Positions 13,290-24,260 are shown, counted from the first letter of the stretch. The stretch is 64,000 nt of DNA from Reticulitermes lucifugus (GCA_026260175.1 JAKCWW010000051.1:110713-174712); one strand, 5' to 3'. Notes: generated by a model from the letters alone, not told the origin. A program made the numbers and translations.

Positions 13290-13470
13290 GCCTAGGACTT
13301 CGAAGGATCGAACTGGACTAATCCTCATATATGTTTAGTATTATCCTCCCAAATACACAAACAATGACACGAAAAGTCTTCCCTTCAAGTTTTCGGGCTG
13401 AAACTTCGTATGCACATCTCATATATCTCACATGCTATGCGCCCTGTTCACGTAATCCATCTTCACACAG
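13290..13470 (-). mobile_element. Non-LTR tail-family fragment, diverged
   Basis: GAACTGGACTAATCCTCATA, TATTATCCTCCCAAATAC and TTCGGGCTGAAACTTCGTAT followed by GCACATCTCATA match the family block order. Coding sense on the minus strand, no intact frame. Confidence 0.4.
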
Positions 13471-14229
13471 TTATCGAAGTACGAATTAATCTGACCAAAC
13501 AAATGGAGCTGCAACCGTATAGCTACAGAACGACCGCGAGTGTTCCGAATCACGTTATAAAATTAGTCACCAAGTCAGCTTTGCGTTTTATGAATACAAA
13601 GGAAATGATTCGTAACTTTCAATATGACAATTGTTGTCCACTTAAAAGCGTTCTATAACACACACATATGTAGGTCCTGCAGCAATAAAATAAAATAATA
13701 AGTAGGCCTAGATGTGCATACGCAATGTGACCGAATAAGTCTCCAATAGCAAGGACCTACCTTATTTCGTTTAGTTCTTATTTTCCTGTTACCTTCCCTC
13801 AACCTTAAATTTTAACAATACATCGTCTGATGTCCATAATTTAAAGGGGGCCAGATACGCGCAAAAGCGCGCGCGCGCACACTTATACAACTTCACAGTT
13901 TGTTACCTACGAACCCCGACAAGAGCGGAACGCTGATGAAAAGAAATCACAATTTTCAAAATAGAACGCTCTTTGAAATTTTGCATACCGCACCCGTCTT
14001 GAGGTTCAGCACCGCAGTAATAAGTCGCGCTTTACAAAGTACAGTTTATATTCACTGCGTTTATCTACTACGCATATAGCAGAAGTATTTAAAATAAGTC
14101 ACAGAACTTATTTTGTGTCATCATCTGTTACTTATATGATAAGCCGTTTCTGAAAGAATGAAATCATAAATCTATGTTTGAATTTCGTGTAAAACGCAAA
14201 CCGCACGATTCAAAATTACATTCAAGGGA
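13471..14229. other. No gene; alternating GC tract
   Basis: At 13867-13883 there is an alternating GCGCGCGCGCGCAC run, a purine-pyrimidine alternation capable of Z-DNA. The remainder is unassigned. Confidence 0.5.
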
Positions 14230-14335
14230 CATATCTCAATACAGGTGCACAACACACATCTTGATACAGGTGCACAACACACATCTTGATACAGGTGCAC
14301 AACACACATCTTGATACAGGTGCACAACACACAGC
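14230..14335 (+). repeat. 25-bp minisatellite
   Basis: Three identical 25-bp units starting ACAGGTGCACAACACACATC (14241-14265, 14266-14290, 14291-14315), a partial fourth to 14333, and a degenerate partial unit before the first. The identical units imply recent expansion. Confidence 0.93.
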
Positions 14336-14478
14336 TCACTCGAAAGGCGGTCAGTATCGACGATGAAATAAGCTAGGCAGTTGAACACGACCTACTCACT
14401 ATACACTCACTTCGCACACTTGGTTTGAAGATCGCACACATACGTAGAGGTTACAGCCTGATTTTGTGACGGGCCGGA

Positions 14479-14524
14479 TGTATAATATATATATATATAT
14501 ACACACATATGTGTGTGTGTGTGT
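14479..14524. repeat. Compound (TA)n/(CA)n/(TG)n microsatellite
   Basis: TA run, then ACACACATATGTGTGTGT, which is self-complementary and could fold into a hairpin. Confidence 0.9.
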
Positions 14525-15192
14525 CGCCGAATAGTTTATCAGCACCCATAGCTATCAATACAATTATCGTAAACACAGCATCAGACATCCCCACATTCGA
14601 ATGCAGACAGACTACATATCTCATGATACGAAACACTGTTATATACGTACTTTGCAATGACGTTTAACAAATCCCTGACGAATGAATCCCTTTTGTCTTC
14701 AGTCCAAAAACTCTTAGTTCCACGTTTAATTTTGCACAATGGAACTCGCTGCTAGTCCTACTGTGGCCGTTCTCTATACAGCGCTCTCTACAACCATCAT
14801 ATCACCAGCAGCCTATACAAACTAAGCGGTTTGGCAACATTTCATAATTGAGCCTTCAGAATACAGGTTATACTTGTATTCAGTCCAAATCAACAACTAC
14901 ATAAGTAGAATAATGGTAAATACATGGCAACAAATCACTTTAGAATGAAAAAAAAAACAAGCAAGTATCCCAGCCTATCACGACAGCAAGGCGACATGTT
15001 GGAGTCACAGGTTCGAATCATAGTAAAGGAATAGGCTTTTCTTATGTAGTGCACAAAACAAAGAAGCATTGCTAAACAGTCTTCAGCAGAGGATGCAGAG
15101 GCTGAATGTGTCCTCAAAAGTGACATCTTTCAGTAGATGATAAGAAGATCATCGGAACTTAACGGCTACAGTTACGTTGAAACGCACAAGGT
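14525..15192. other. No gene; possible tRNA-like B box
   Basis: CAGGTTCGAATCATAG at about 15008-15023 resembles a B box but has no accompanying tRNA-like structure that I can draw. Otherwise unassigned. Confidence 0.45.
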
Positions 15193-15486
15193 AACGGCTA
15201 AAGTAAGGTCGTGCCATGGCTCAGGCGGTTAGTAGCCGGCCTCTCAAGGGCGAGGCCCAGGTCCTATCCCGGGTTAGTCCATGTAGGATTTGTGGTGGAC
15301 AAAGTGGCAGTGGGACAAGTTTCTCCCCGAGTACTTCGGTTTTCCCCTGTCAGTTTCATTCCACCGGTGCTCCATTACAAGGAAAAACGAAAAAACCTAA
15401 TCATCTCAACATCTTCATCACAGGGTTGCGGTGCATCCGTAGCTTCTGCTGCGGGGCCCTTCTCCATAAAAAAACGGCTACAGTAA
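15193..15486 (+). mobile_element. tRNA-derived SINE family B, copy 1, with TSD
   Basis: The element runs from about 15207 to 15472. It starts GGTCGTGCCATGGCTCAGGC, with A-box-like GGCTCAGGCGGTTAG; the B-box region is weak. The body includes TTTGTGGTGGACAAAGTGGC and GAGTACTTCGGTTTTCCCCT, and it ends GCGGTGCATCCGTAGC, GCTGCGGGGCCC and an A run. A 14-bp target-site duplication flanks it: AACGGCTAAAGTAA (15193-15206) and AACGGCTACAGTAA (15473-15486), one mismatch. The body translates openly in two frames, but this is a property of the SINE and not a gene. Confidence 0.88.
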
Positions 15487-16043
15487 AAGGGTGGGATTAC
15501 TTCGGCCCACACAAGGGGCTCATAATGAAGTAACATACTGTCATTAACATCTATCCAGCCCCCAACCTCACAACGCATCCCTTCGATTCATTTTACTGTT
15601 ACATTATCATACCTTTCTTGATGTTCGAAGTGACTCTCCTCCAAGAGTGTTCCCCAACAAGACTGTGCATGTATTCCTAGTCTCCTCGCTAGATGCAAGC
15701 CCTACTCAGCCATCATAATATCCCAGATGCCGGCGTTGTAAACAATATTACCAATGGCCTGCTCCGTCTCTACGAACACTTCCTCCCGCACGTGCATCTT
15801 CTTACAGGTCTTTCAATGTATATCTTTATCTTGAGCCACAAACAAAAAGTCTTCATGTGAAAACCCCCTGTTCGATTCTTTTCATAAGTCGACCGCATAC
15901 AAATAAACCATAGTCTGAAATTCAGCTGTATGAACTGCAGTTACGTAATAATATAAACTGTGCGTTTACTTCACCCTGCTTAGGTCCAAATATTCTCGTC
16001 ACTTTCCTTTACGTACTTATGTAATTAATAATTATGCTGTAAA
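15487..16043. other. No recognised feature
   Basis: No coding or repeat assignment. Confidence 0.5.
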
Positions 16044-16297
16044 AGACCTTGGCTCATTTTTTCCATGGTGCAACACCCCTAGTGGGCCAGGACCTCCTCA
16101 TAGTCGAGGCTTCACGATCACAGACACACCACACTCGGTAGGACTCCTCCTCTGGACGAATGATCAGCCCGACGCAGAGACCTCTACCCGACATCACACA
16201 ATGCTCACAAAGAGACAGACATCTATTCCCCCGGTGGAATTCGAAAGCGCAATCCCAGCAAGAGAGAGGCCACTGAGATCGGCAGACCGTGGCTCAT
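16044..16297 (-). mobile_element. tRNA-derived SINE family A, copy 2, with TSD
   Basis: Reverse-strand copy of the element at 9378. It occupies about 16058-16283 and is flanked by AGACCTTGGCTCAT (16044-16057) and AGACCGTGGCTCAT (16284-16297), a 14-bp duplication with one mismatch. The tRNA-like head is at the right end (GGAATTCGAAAGCGCAATCC, a mutated B box). The tail at the left end has CCCCTAGTGGGCC. Confidence 0.88.
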
Positions 16298-16445
16298 ATC
16301 CGTACAAAATAAATGGTGACTCTCACGTTCTAATAAAACAGCAGCACCGATAATCTTGATACATTTACAATGTATCTTTTGATGTAAAGTGGGAGATCTC
16401 CATCCTACGATATACAGAGTTTTCCATTTTTACTGTTCGAAATAG

Positions 16446-16488
16446 TGGCCTGATGATAGCTCGTGTTTTGAGCCGAAACTAGTCGCCG
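16446..16488 (+). ncRNA. Hammerhead-ribozyme-like motif, all core bases intact
   Basis: Reading 5' to 3': helix I strand TGGC (16446-16449), core CTGATGA (16450-16456), an extra T, a stem-loop with GCTC/GAGC pairing, GAA (16475-16477), palindromic helix III ACTAGT (16478-16483), C at the H17 position (16484), and helix I return strand GCCG (16485-16488). Helix I pairs as three Watson-Crick pairs plus a G-U. The expected scission site is after 16484, in a GUC triplet. Known: hammerheads with very short helix III occur in Penelope-like elements and retrozymes. Inferred: activity may need a dimer. The extra U after A9 and the broken base pair next to it are departures from the consensus. Confidence 0.58.
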
Positions 16489-17506
16489 AAATAGCTTTAC
16501 AAAAATAGCTTGTGTGTGATTGATGGTTGAATAAACATATATTTGTGAAAACAGCAGCAGTAATTTTAAATTCATTAGCACGAAATGTCATCAATTAAAA
16601 TTACGATATTTTGTCAGCGTTATCAGTATTCTTCCGACAAATTAAGACTCGAATCCACCATCCTAAAACGAGAACGGATTTGGGATTCAAGGCCCAGACT
16701 TCGTGAAAATAAAAGATCCGAGTGTGCCGGTGCACTGTCGCAGGCTGTCTGCCGGTAAGGGTGCAGGGCACTGCGGACGGAACCGCCGGAAAGCTCCATA
16801 GTCAACATGAATAATGTTCCACTGCAGGAGGGCGGAGGGCGTTACCTGGCATCCCCTTACGACCCTGGCCCGCAGAAACAAAGCCTGTTAGAAATTCGGA
16901 TTCAAATTAAGCTGCAGCCGCATAACACCGGCACGAGGTGTCGTGTGGGTCTTCGGCATCGAAGCCGACAGCGATAACACAGAAAAGTGAACCTAGATAA
17001 AACTATTCAAGTGTACGCAAATTCAGTTTCCGTAGTCTTTCAACAGCAACAACCCCGAAGTATAAGAATTCGTCCGTACATCACTATTAAATGCATTCAC
17101 ACTGAAACTGCCATTATTACTGTCCGCAGCTGATGGCCGCGGAAATAAGACAAGCCGAACACAGACGCTTTACGACTGAAGGTGCACATCCCTTTGTTTT
17201 CTCACGAAGCGCAAATTTTCGGAATATATCTTAAACGTACTAGGCGTCTGTCCTATATTTGGGCTGAATCTGATAGCATCCTGACACACAGTACACTTCT
17301 GAACTGTTGCCCAGCACATTTCTCAAGTTTTTGGTCGCCTAACGCTGACGTCTGTGCAACCTTACCTTCCCCGGTCCGCACAATATTACACGAAACAAAT
17401 TATTGTTTTACTAATAAGCTTAACATAAACATGCGTCACAGCAGACGTTTCGATATTGTCACTGTTTTGTTTCGACATGTGTTGTGCCTGTGACGCAATG
17501 AATTTT
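16489..17506. other. No recognised gene
   Basis: An AT-rich tail with GAATAAACATATATTTGTG follows the ribozyme-like motif and may belong to the same element. The rest is unassigned, and the open frame at 17182-17493 has no recognisable domain. Confidence 0.45.
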
Positions 17507-17765
17507 AAGCCATTAATAAGGCCGTGCCATGGCTCAGGCGGTTAGTCGCCGGCCTCTCACCACGGAGGCCCGGGTTCNNNNNNNNNNNNNNNNNNNNNNN
17601 NNNNNNNNNNNNNNNNNNNNNNNNNNNNNNNNNNNNNNNNNNNNNNNNNNNNNNNNNNNNNNNNNNNNNNNNNNNNNNNNNNNNNNNNNNNAAGCCTTAA
17701 GGCTGCGGTGCGTCCGTAGCATCAGCTGCGGGGCCCCCTCACCACAAAAAAAAGCCATTAATAAG
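17507..17765 (+). mobile_element. tRNA-derived SINE family B, copy 2, with perfect TSD
   Basis: The element occupies 17521-17751 and is flanked by a perfect 14-bp duplication AAGCCATTAATAAG (17507-17520 and 17752-17765). The head GCCGTGCCATGGCTCAGGCG and the start of the B box (GGGTTC) are present. The middle is lost to an assembly gap. The 3' end GCGGTGCGTCCGTAGC, GCTGCGGGGCCC and an A run matches copy 1. Confidence 0.92.
17578..17691. other. Assembly gap (114 N)
   Basis: Run of N starting inside the SINE B box. The same SINE at 15.2 kb has about 190 bp between the matching anchors, so the gap length here is probably an estimate and not exact. Confidence 0.99.
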
Positions 17766-20204
17766 CAGGCATACTGGATACTGGTCCGCAATGAAAGTCT
17801 GGGGAAAATGGATATAAGGCAGATACAGTGTTGTAGTTCACTAGCGACTGGAGCGCCTTGCTGATGCGGCAACTTATCCAACAGCACTGTACGGCAAGCA
17901 GCAGTAAGAAAGCCCACAGGCGATCCTGTACCTCATCGAAAGAGGCATATTCGTTGTGGAAACCACGTGTACACTTCCTTACCACCAAATCTTTCGTTTA
18001 GTGCTAACGTATGTACGCCTATTTATCTTTACCATTTATTCAACTGTTTTTCCAGTTTAAAACGTGCACAATGTACGCTCAATGTAAAATTGGGTACAAA
18101 AATCTGAATCAACTGCCTTCTGAGGCGTAACGTCGTACAGTACGATAACAGGTACCTACACTGAGGTGAAGAACTGTTCTTCCCATCACAACGGTAGCAT
18201 GATCCACTCGTGTTAAAAGTACTGGAGGTCTGCTACTTTATTTACTGGATCTATATGGCGGATGAAGACGTAAAATAAATTTAACAAACAGTACTTCAAT
18301 GTAAAATAAATTATGTGATTAATCACACACTTGGTTAAATCAACAATGTAATTTCGTTTACTAATAATTTCAAAACGCCCACTGGAAGAGAAAACCCCCC
18401 GGATTTCATCACCCATTAGTATGAAAGTCGTTGGCACATAATTTAAATTCCTGCACTTCATATTTTATCTCCTACTGTAATATAAGGCCAGTCGCTTCCC
18501 AAAGCGAATGGGAACAAAACGCACATAAATTCTGATAATCAGTTCCGCTGTGGCTTACATGGGCGTTGCAACTGATTATCAGCAAACCAACGCCATGAAT
18601 AAAACAAAACGGAGCAGATGTGCGTCTGAAAGTGGGCCAGGACTGTTCCAGATTGCCCGGCTGCCATGTTTAAGTCTCTGATCTCCACTCACGAATTACC
18701 CTTTCAGTAGTAGGGAAAGGGACATCCGACAAACACTGTTCAAAATCGAAGCAACTTTGCCCTTAAATGTTTGTTAAGAGTGACGGAGACTGTTACTGTC
18801 ACGGTAACACATCCTGCGACGTCATGAAGATTCTATCTGCACTGTATAGCATTTCTTGATACGCTGACAGTAGCTCAACTGGTAAAGAATACGACGCCTT
18901 TTATGATATCCCAAGTTTCATTACTGTATGAACTTGCCACTTAGCCCTATTCTGAAACTACTCCTTGCGAACACTTCGTAACATTAGTGTTTACACTGAG
19001 AAAAGACAGAAATTTGGAAACAAAGGAGTACCTGGGAAGACATTATTAAAATCGATAAATACCGGATGTGGACTGGTTTCTACTGGCTCAAGATGTGGCC
19101 ATTTCTAGGAAACACGTAATTAATCTCCGGATTTCATAAGGCGACGGCTTTCCTTACCAGTTGAGAAATCCCTAGTTTTCAAAAAGGACACTATTCGCGG
19201 AATTATTCTGTGCAACGCACAATTACAATCACATGTACATAATTATTTCGGGGTAATTACGACTTCTCATAAAAGGACTTCGCAGTTTATAGATTCAGAA
19301 GTTTCTAAGCCTGTATTCACAAAAACGTCTGTTACTTCCATATTTCCATTTACATTGCGTTACAAATAACCTGCAATGCCATGAGAAAGAAAAAGAGTTT
19401 TGTCTGCAATGGCAACGCCACGACATTCACAACAGAAGAACTTGCTCCACCCAGAGCATGGGTTGCTTAGCAATTTGCTTTTCAAGCTTGATTAGAATTC
19501 ATACATCCAGACTTGCATAAATTTACAAGCGAAACTCATAGGGTTACGCAGAACAGAGTCTGGGAATTCCTGTCCATGAAGTATCCAATACACTAATTAC
19601 TGTGTTTAACAGCTTTGAAACAGTTTGATAATTGGTTCGTTTCCCAATAACAGTACTGTGTGATTTCCGCTATCAGACCAATATGAAAAGCATTAATGTG
19701 TACAATGAAAATCAACACTCGAACTAGTACGGATACCACCCCTCGGCTTTTGTTGTCCTTTCAGTGGCAATCACCGACGAACGAACAACTTCCAATGATG
19801 AGAACAAAAATGCGACAGGCTGGCGTAACACACGACGTGTGTATGTTGTCTCAGATGCAAACAGAGGAGAATTAAATACTGCTGTGATACCACCTCGATA
19901 ACTGAATGCAGACGAAGCAAATCTTTCGCCTGACTCGTGGTGCAAGCTGCCACGTCACATGCACATCGTCTAGTAACATCATCGGTCATCGTTGTAGTTT
20001 CTCTGAGATGAACAACCCTTCAGTTTGAAGGCTGGATGTACTATAAACTACGCACGCGCCGACACCCGCAGGTACGGCGTATCCTGTTTTATAAACCGTA
20101 GGCTTTAAGTGTTTATCCAGGAAACAAATACACACAGCTTCAAGAACACACATAACTTATATCAACTGATAGATGCAAGAGAGCTAAGTTTTAAAAATTA
20201 CAGG
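17766..20204. other. No gene; one hairpin and a weak tRNA-like head
   Basis: Contains the 13-bp inverted repeat at 18532-18582. A weak A-box-like TAGCTCAACTGG lies at about 18872-18883, of the kind found in SINE heads. No coding family recognised. Confidence 0.5.
18532..18582. repeat. Perfect 13-bp inverted repeat
   Basis: CTGATAATCAGTT (18532-18544) and its exact reverse complement AACTGATTATCAG (18570-18582), separated by 25 nt. It could be a hairpin or a small foldback remnant. Confidence 0.8.
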
Positions 20205-20430
20205 CGCTCAGCTGGTCAAGAAATTCCTTCCACTTTGGAACCTGAAACGTCATTACCATACTCAGTGCTATTACCATCCTGATTCACACCCTCACACAGC
20301 ATTTATTAAAGATCCATTTTAATATTATGCTCCCATCTACGCCTACGTCCCTTTCCCTCAAGGTTTTCCGATTAAAATTCTGTATCTATTTCTCACAGCT
20401 CCCACAACTTCCGCCAAATTAATCAAAATT
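20205..20430 (-). mobile_element. Non-LTR retrotransposon 3'-tail copy
   Basis: On the + strand: GCTCAGCTGGTCAAGAAATT, then a mutated GAACCTGAAACGTCATTACC, AAGATCCATTTTAATATTAT, CCCATCTACGCCTACGTC and TTTTCCGATTAAAATTCTGT. These are the blocks of the family, coding sense on the minus strand. Frame-broken. Confidence 0.6.
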
Positions 20431-21374
20431 GATCTGGTAAGCCTAAAGACCACAAATTCTTAAGCAACTTGTTATGACAATTTCACCACACGTCTATCAC
20501 GTCTCCTCCCCTACGTCCGAACATTCTCCACCGCACCCTTATCTGAACACTACACCCATATTAAACACGCAAAATTACATTTCACTCTTTACAACATTAC
20601 AGAGGATAACATATTGCGTGCGAAGACAGACGATTCAGAAAAAAGGACAAAGGCAAGTCTACTCTACATCTCTCCACTAAAAGAACAATTTCGCATCTAA
20701 GAAATGGCGCCACCGAAGCAATATATAATATTGATCCTCACTGGAATAGGATTGTGCGGAATGAAAAGAACTGGAGCTTCGGGGTGCGTAAACAGTCTGG
20801 GAAATGGGCGAAGTTCCTGCAACTAAATTTCGGACGATATTAATAGACCCCGTTACTCGCCAACCTGTGTACATACGGAACACACAATAAATAAAGCTTC
20901 TATTCCATGCGGTATTGGAACGCAGCATGGGCAAAGCAGGTCTCCGGCAATTTTTGTTACGGGACCACTGGACCTGGACAAACTTGGTAACCTATTTATT
21001 ATAAAGGTTGCAATTTTCATTACACTACTCCACATGAATGTCAAATACAACTTATCTGTTTTCACCAATTTTACACCAACTCACTGGTATAGACCTACAT
21101 ATTACAGGAAATGGTTGCCAATAGAATCTATTAATTTTGTTTGAATCGTTCTTTAAAACTGTCAATATTTAACAACACACAAATACAAATAACTGTCTCT
21201 GTTTACAGTTATGGTTAGTTTGTCTGTCACAGTAATAAAGGAACATTGATTAATCGGGTATCAGAAGGGGGTAGGGAGGGTACAGAATTTGGATTAAAGA
21301 GTATATAAGGGGAAGCAACAAAATGCTTACTGTTTACCTAGTATTAATGTTGTAATAAAACCACGGAAGATGCG
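20431..21374. other. No recognised feature
   Basis: Open frames up to 85 codons without recognisable domains. No repeat assigned. Confidence 0.5.
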
Positions 21375-21640
21375 ATAAAGGGGGCATGTAGCAAGCAGGG
21401 GTAGGCTGAGAAATCCATACACAATTTTGATTGGAAACCTGAACAGAAAAGACCGCCCGAAGGTTTGGATATACGAGTATATAGGGGAGAATGATACTTA
21501 TATTAAAATACATTTTAAAGAAAACAGAATGTCAGGGCGTCTGGTTGGATTCATGTGGCCCAGGACAGGAATCATTGATGACATCTTGTGAACACGGTAA
21601 TTGAATTTAAAAAAAATCAGCCAATTCCCGAACTTGTTGA
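21375..21640 (+). pseudogene. Non-LTR reverse transcriptase C-terminal relic, sense
   Basis: Frame-broken translation on the plus strand shows GHVASRG (expected GHVARMG), then a lysine/arginine-rich segment PEQKRPPEG, and later WIHVAQDR, matching the WINLAQDR motif at the end of this retrotransposon family. It is followed by AACACGGTAATTGAA, the tail shared with other copies. Known: such motifs lie at the extreme C-terminus of non-LTR polyproteins. The catalytic reverse transcriptase domain is absent. One of few copies in sense orientation. Confidence 0.55.
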
Positions 21641-22179
21641 AAGAATGACAGCTTCGGAAAGACTCTGCACCATGGAGTTAGTAAGGTCTGATTTTACTCC
21701 ACACCGATGTGTGTGATAGCCAAACAGGACTTGACTCTGAATTTAAGTTCCGTGCACTTCATATGACAAAGGCATGACACGAAGCTGTCACGACCCACAA
21801 TTTAACTGGAGAGACTGTGAAAGAAGCAAAATTAATCCCCGACAGGATAACAAACTTAATGCTGAAAAACTAACGTGGGAAACCTACCGACGTAACCGCG
21901 AAGTTCACCCTTCAGAACTGCAAAGCAGACATGACCCGGAATGCCTTTGGTTTGTGTCCGCACCTGGTGCGAGGAACCACTGCAGTGACTGTGCGGGTAG
22001 CAGATAGCAGAACTGTGCAACCTGTAAGCGTGGTGTCAATCGACTAGCTTCTTGACAGTCTGATAGTAAAATTCCATGCCTTTCATGCAGCCTGAAGGTT
22101 CATCACAGTCTCCAAATAAGGCCACCACTGAACCACATACCGCGCCGATAAACCAAGTCCACATTCCCATACCGCATTT
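21641..22179. other. No recognised feature
   Basis: No coding or repeat assignment. Confidence 0.5.
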
Positions 22180-22310
22180 CCTTCAAATCAATTACATTAT
22201 TACCATTCTACCTATATCTAGGGCCTCCAATTTCTTTCTTCACTTCAGCTGCTCGATTACAATTTTGCATGCACTCTTTATGTCCTTCGTTTTTAGCATG
22301 AGAATCTAGT
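22180..22310 (-). mobile_element. Non-LTR tail-family fragment, diverged
   Basis: TTACCATTCTACCTATATCT, then CTTCACTTCAGCTGCTCGAT and TACAATTTTGCATGCACTC follow the family order with many substitutions. Weak on its own. Confidence 0.35.
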
Positions 22311-22739
22311 TAATTATACAAAAAGCAAGTCGATGTGTGTGAACGTTACAACCTGCGGCAAATCCATGCCAAAGTAGTGGCGGAAAATTCTCACCGTTAA
22401 TGCAACTACAGACATGCTTCACTCATTCCGAAGGGATATCCTCTTTGCATCCTACTAGGTCACTCCTTCCTTTTCCGAAATAATGTGACTGTAGCTGCCT
22501 AGTAATCACCTACAAACTACGTTCTACGGCGTGTGCCCTGTATCTCTTCCTTCTTATCACAAAAAAAGCAATACTAATTAATGCGAGTTTACCAGAAACT
22601 AGCGTAGAAAGGGCGTTAAGATATAATTCTCACTGCAGGCAGAAACACACATTGGCCTAACGTGGCGCACGGACGTTCGGAAGTTGTCCTTAAGAAACCC
22701 AAAAGTTCTTTCCAGCATTCAAAGAAGATCGTCGCTATA

Positions 22740-22930
22740 CCCTACCCTCAGCAAGTTGAACCCAGTCCGTAACCTCACACTTAATTTATTTTAAATCCAT
22801 TTAAATATTATCTTCCTATTTACGCCTACGTCAAATTAACTCATCTCCTTAGGTTTTCCGACAAGTACGTACACATTTCTCATCCCTTCGACGTTATGCT
22901 ACATGTGCCGTACATCTCGTCCTCAATTTC
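22740..22930 (-). mobile_element. Non-LTR tail-family fragment
   Basis: CAGCAAGTTGAACCCAGTCC, TAAATCCATTTAAATATTAT, CTATTTACGCCTACGTC and TTAGGTTTTCCGACAAG match the family blocks, with a deletion between the last two. Coding sense on the minus strand. Confidence 0.5.
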
Positions 22931-22997
22931 ACCACCTGAATACTGTATTGAAAAAACAAACACTATGAAGCTCTTCATTATGTCAAACATAAAGAAC

Positions 22998-23125
22998 GCG
23001 GAGACCAAGGCTCGATCTCAGGCAGCATATGTGGTATTTTTGTTGGACTAAGTGGCAATGAAGCTGGTCTTTCTACAGAGTACTTCAGCTTTCTCCTGTC
23101 AGTGTCATTCCGCCAAATACTCCAA
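22998..23125 (+). mobile_element. tRNA-derived SINE family B, diverged copy
   Basis: GGACTAAGTGGCAATGAAGC, GAGTACTTCAGCTTTCTCCT and GTCAGTGTCATTCCGCC align with the body of copy 1 (15296-15372). The head is largely lost and the tail is missing. Confidence 0.65.
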
Positions 23126-23765
23126 ATACGCCATACGTATATTTCACTGATCTACAACCGACGCTGTGTAATATTAGCAATTGACAGCGTCGTCAAACAG
23201 AACCTAAAAGAACGAAAGAGGATAATCGATTAAGGCAGACGATATATACAAACGCAACAATACGACACAAGCAACTTAACATTCATGGTGGCCATTATCT
23301 AGACCACTAGAGAAAGCAAGACTTCTGACCTGCATGTTAAGAGGTTTTCCTCAACCCCCCCTCCCGCCAAAATGTCTCTCTATAATACTTAAAACAAGCC
23401 AAAACTCCATCCATAATCGACACCATTTGATAATAAACACTAACCAACGGCAATTAGGGACGTCATTCAAACTCGGAGGCCTTCAATCCGTGCTTCCGCA
23501 TGAATAAAGAATTTCTCCGCTCAAAGCGGTTGAATTTTAACACAGATACCAAGAAGCACGCAAAATATGTATCACAGTCGAGAATACAAATTCAGTTCTA
23601 GCAAAAAGTTCGACAGGGAAGAGCGACTGTTATGCACACTGTCACTTTGATATATTCTGAACAAACAGACCGTAAGCAAACACTGAGCTCCTCGACAGAG
23701 GACGGTTCGTGAGGTCAGGTTTGTCTACCGGCCAGCTTGCTTCGTCTAACAAATACTTATGCTAA
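23126..23765. other. No recognised feature
   Basis: GACAGCGTCGTCAAACAGAA at about 23183 resembles the GCGTCGTTAAAT tail seen at 52.3 and 55.8 kb. Otherwise unassigned. Confidence 0.4.
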
Positions 23766-24260
23766 CATCGGAGAGGAAGACAGACAGAGAATGCAAGACT
23801 TTGGGGAAGACAAAGAAAACGAACGATAAGAAACAAGGAATGATGGCAAGAGAAAAATACAAGGACGGGAACTGAAAATGGAGAATGCAAGATACGTAAA
23901 AGATATAAGCAGGAATGGATGGATGGATGGATGGATGGATGGATGGATGGATGGATGGATGGATGGGTGGGTGGATGGAAAGATGGATGGGTGGATGGAA
24001 GGATGGATGGATGGAAAAGCGGACGGACATGACAGGCAGGAAAGACATAGACAGATACGACGGAGAAACAGACAGGCAGACAGGAAGAAAACAACACAGG
24101 ACGGTGGAGAAAGAAACAGAGAATAAACAAAAAGCACAAAGAAAGAAACATATAAGCAGAGAAAGGGAGAAATAAATAAATTAAATATAAGTGGCAAAAC
24201 GAAGAAAACGGGGAAAACAGAGAGAGACAAAATAGAAGAAAGTTAAGAAACAAGCAAAAC
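23766..24260 (+). repeat. Purine-rich tract containing (ATGG)n
   Basis: About 500 bp in which the + strand is visibly dominated by A and G, built from GAGA, GAAA, GACA and GGAT motifs. Its core, 23915-24015, is an ATGG tetranucleotide array with a few GGGT and AAAG interruptions. The strand asymmetry keeps frames open on both strands (up to 163 codons on the minus strand), but those translations are low-complexity. Confidence 0.9.

Noticed and set aside
14241-14333. Regular direct repeats resembling a CRISPR array
   Set aside because: The units are contiguous with no spacers, and the context is a eukaryotic genome.
15211-15533. Two open frames of 91 and 105 codons
   Set aside because: They fall inside the SINE family B copy, which is framed by a target-site duplication. 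They are not host genes.
23746-24253. Several overlapping open frames of 80-163 codons on both strands
   Set aside because: Low-complexity translation of the (ATGG)n and purine-rich tract.
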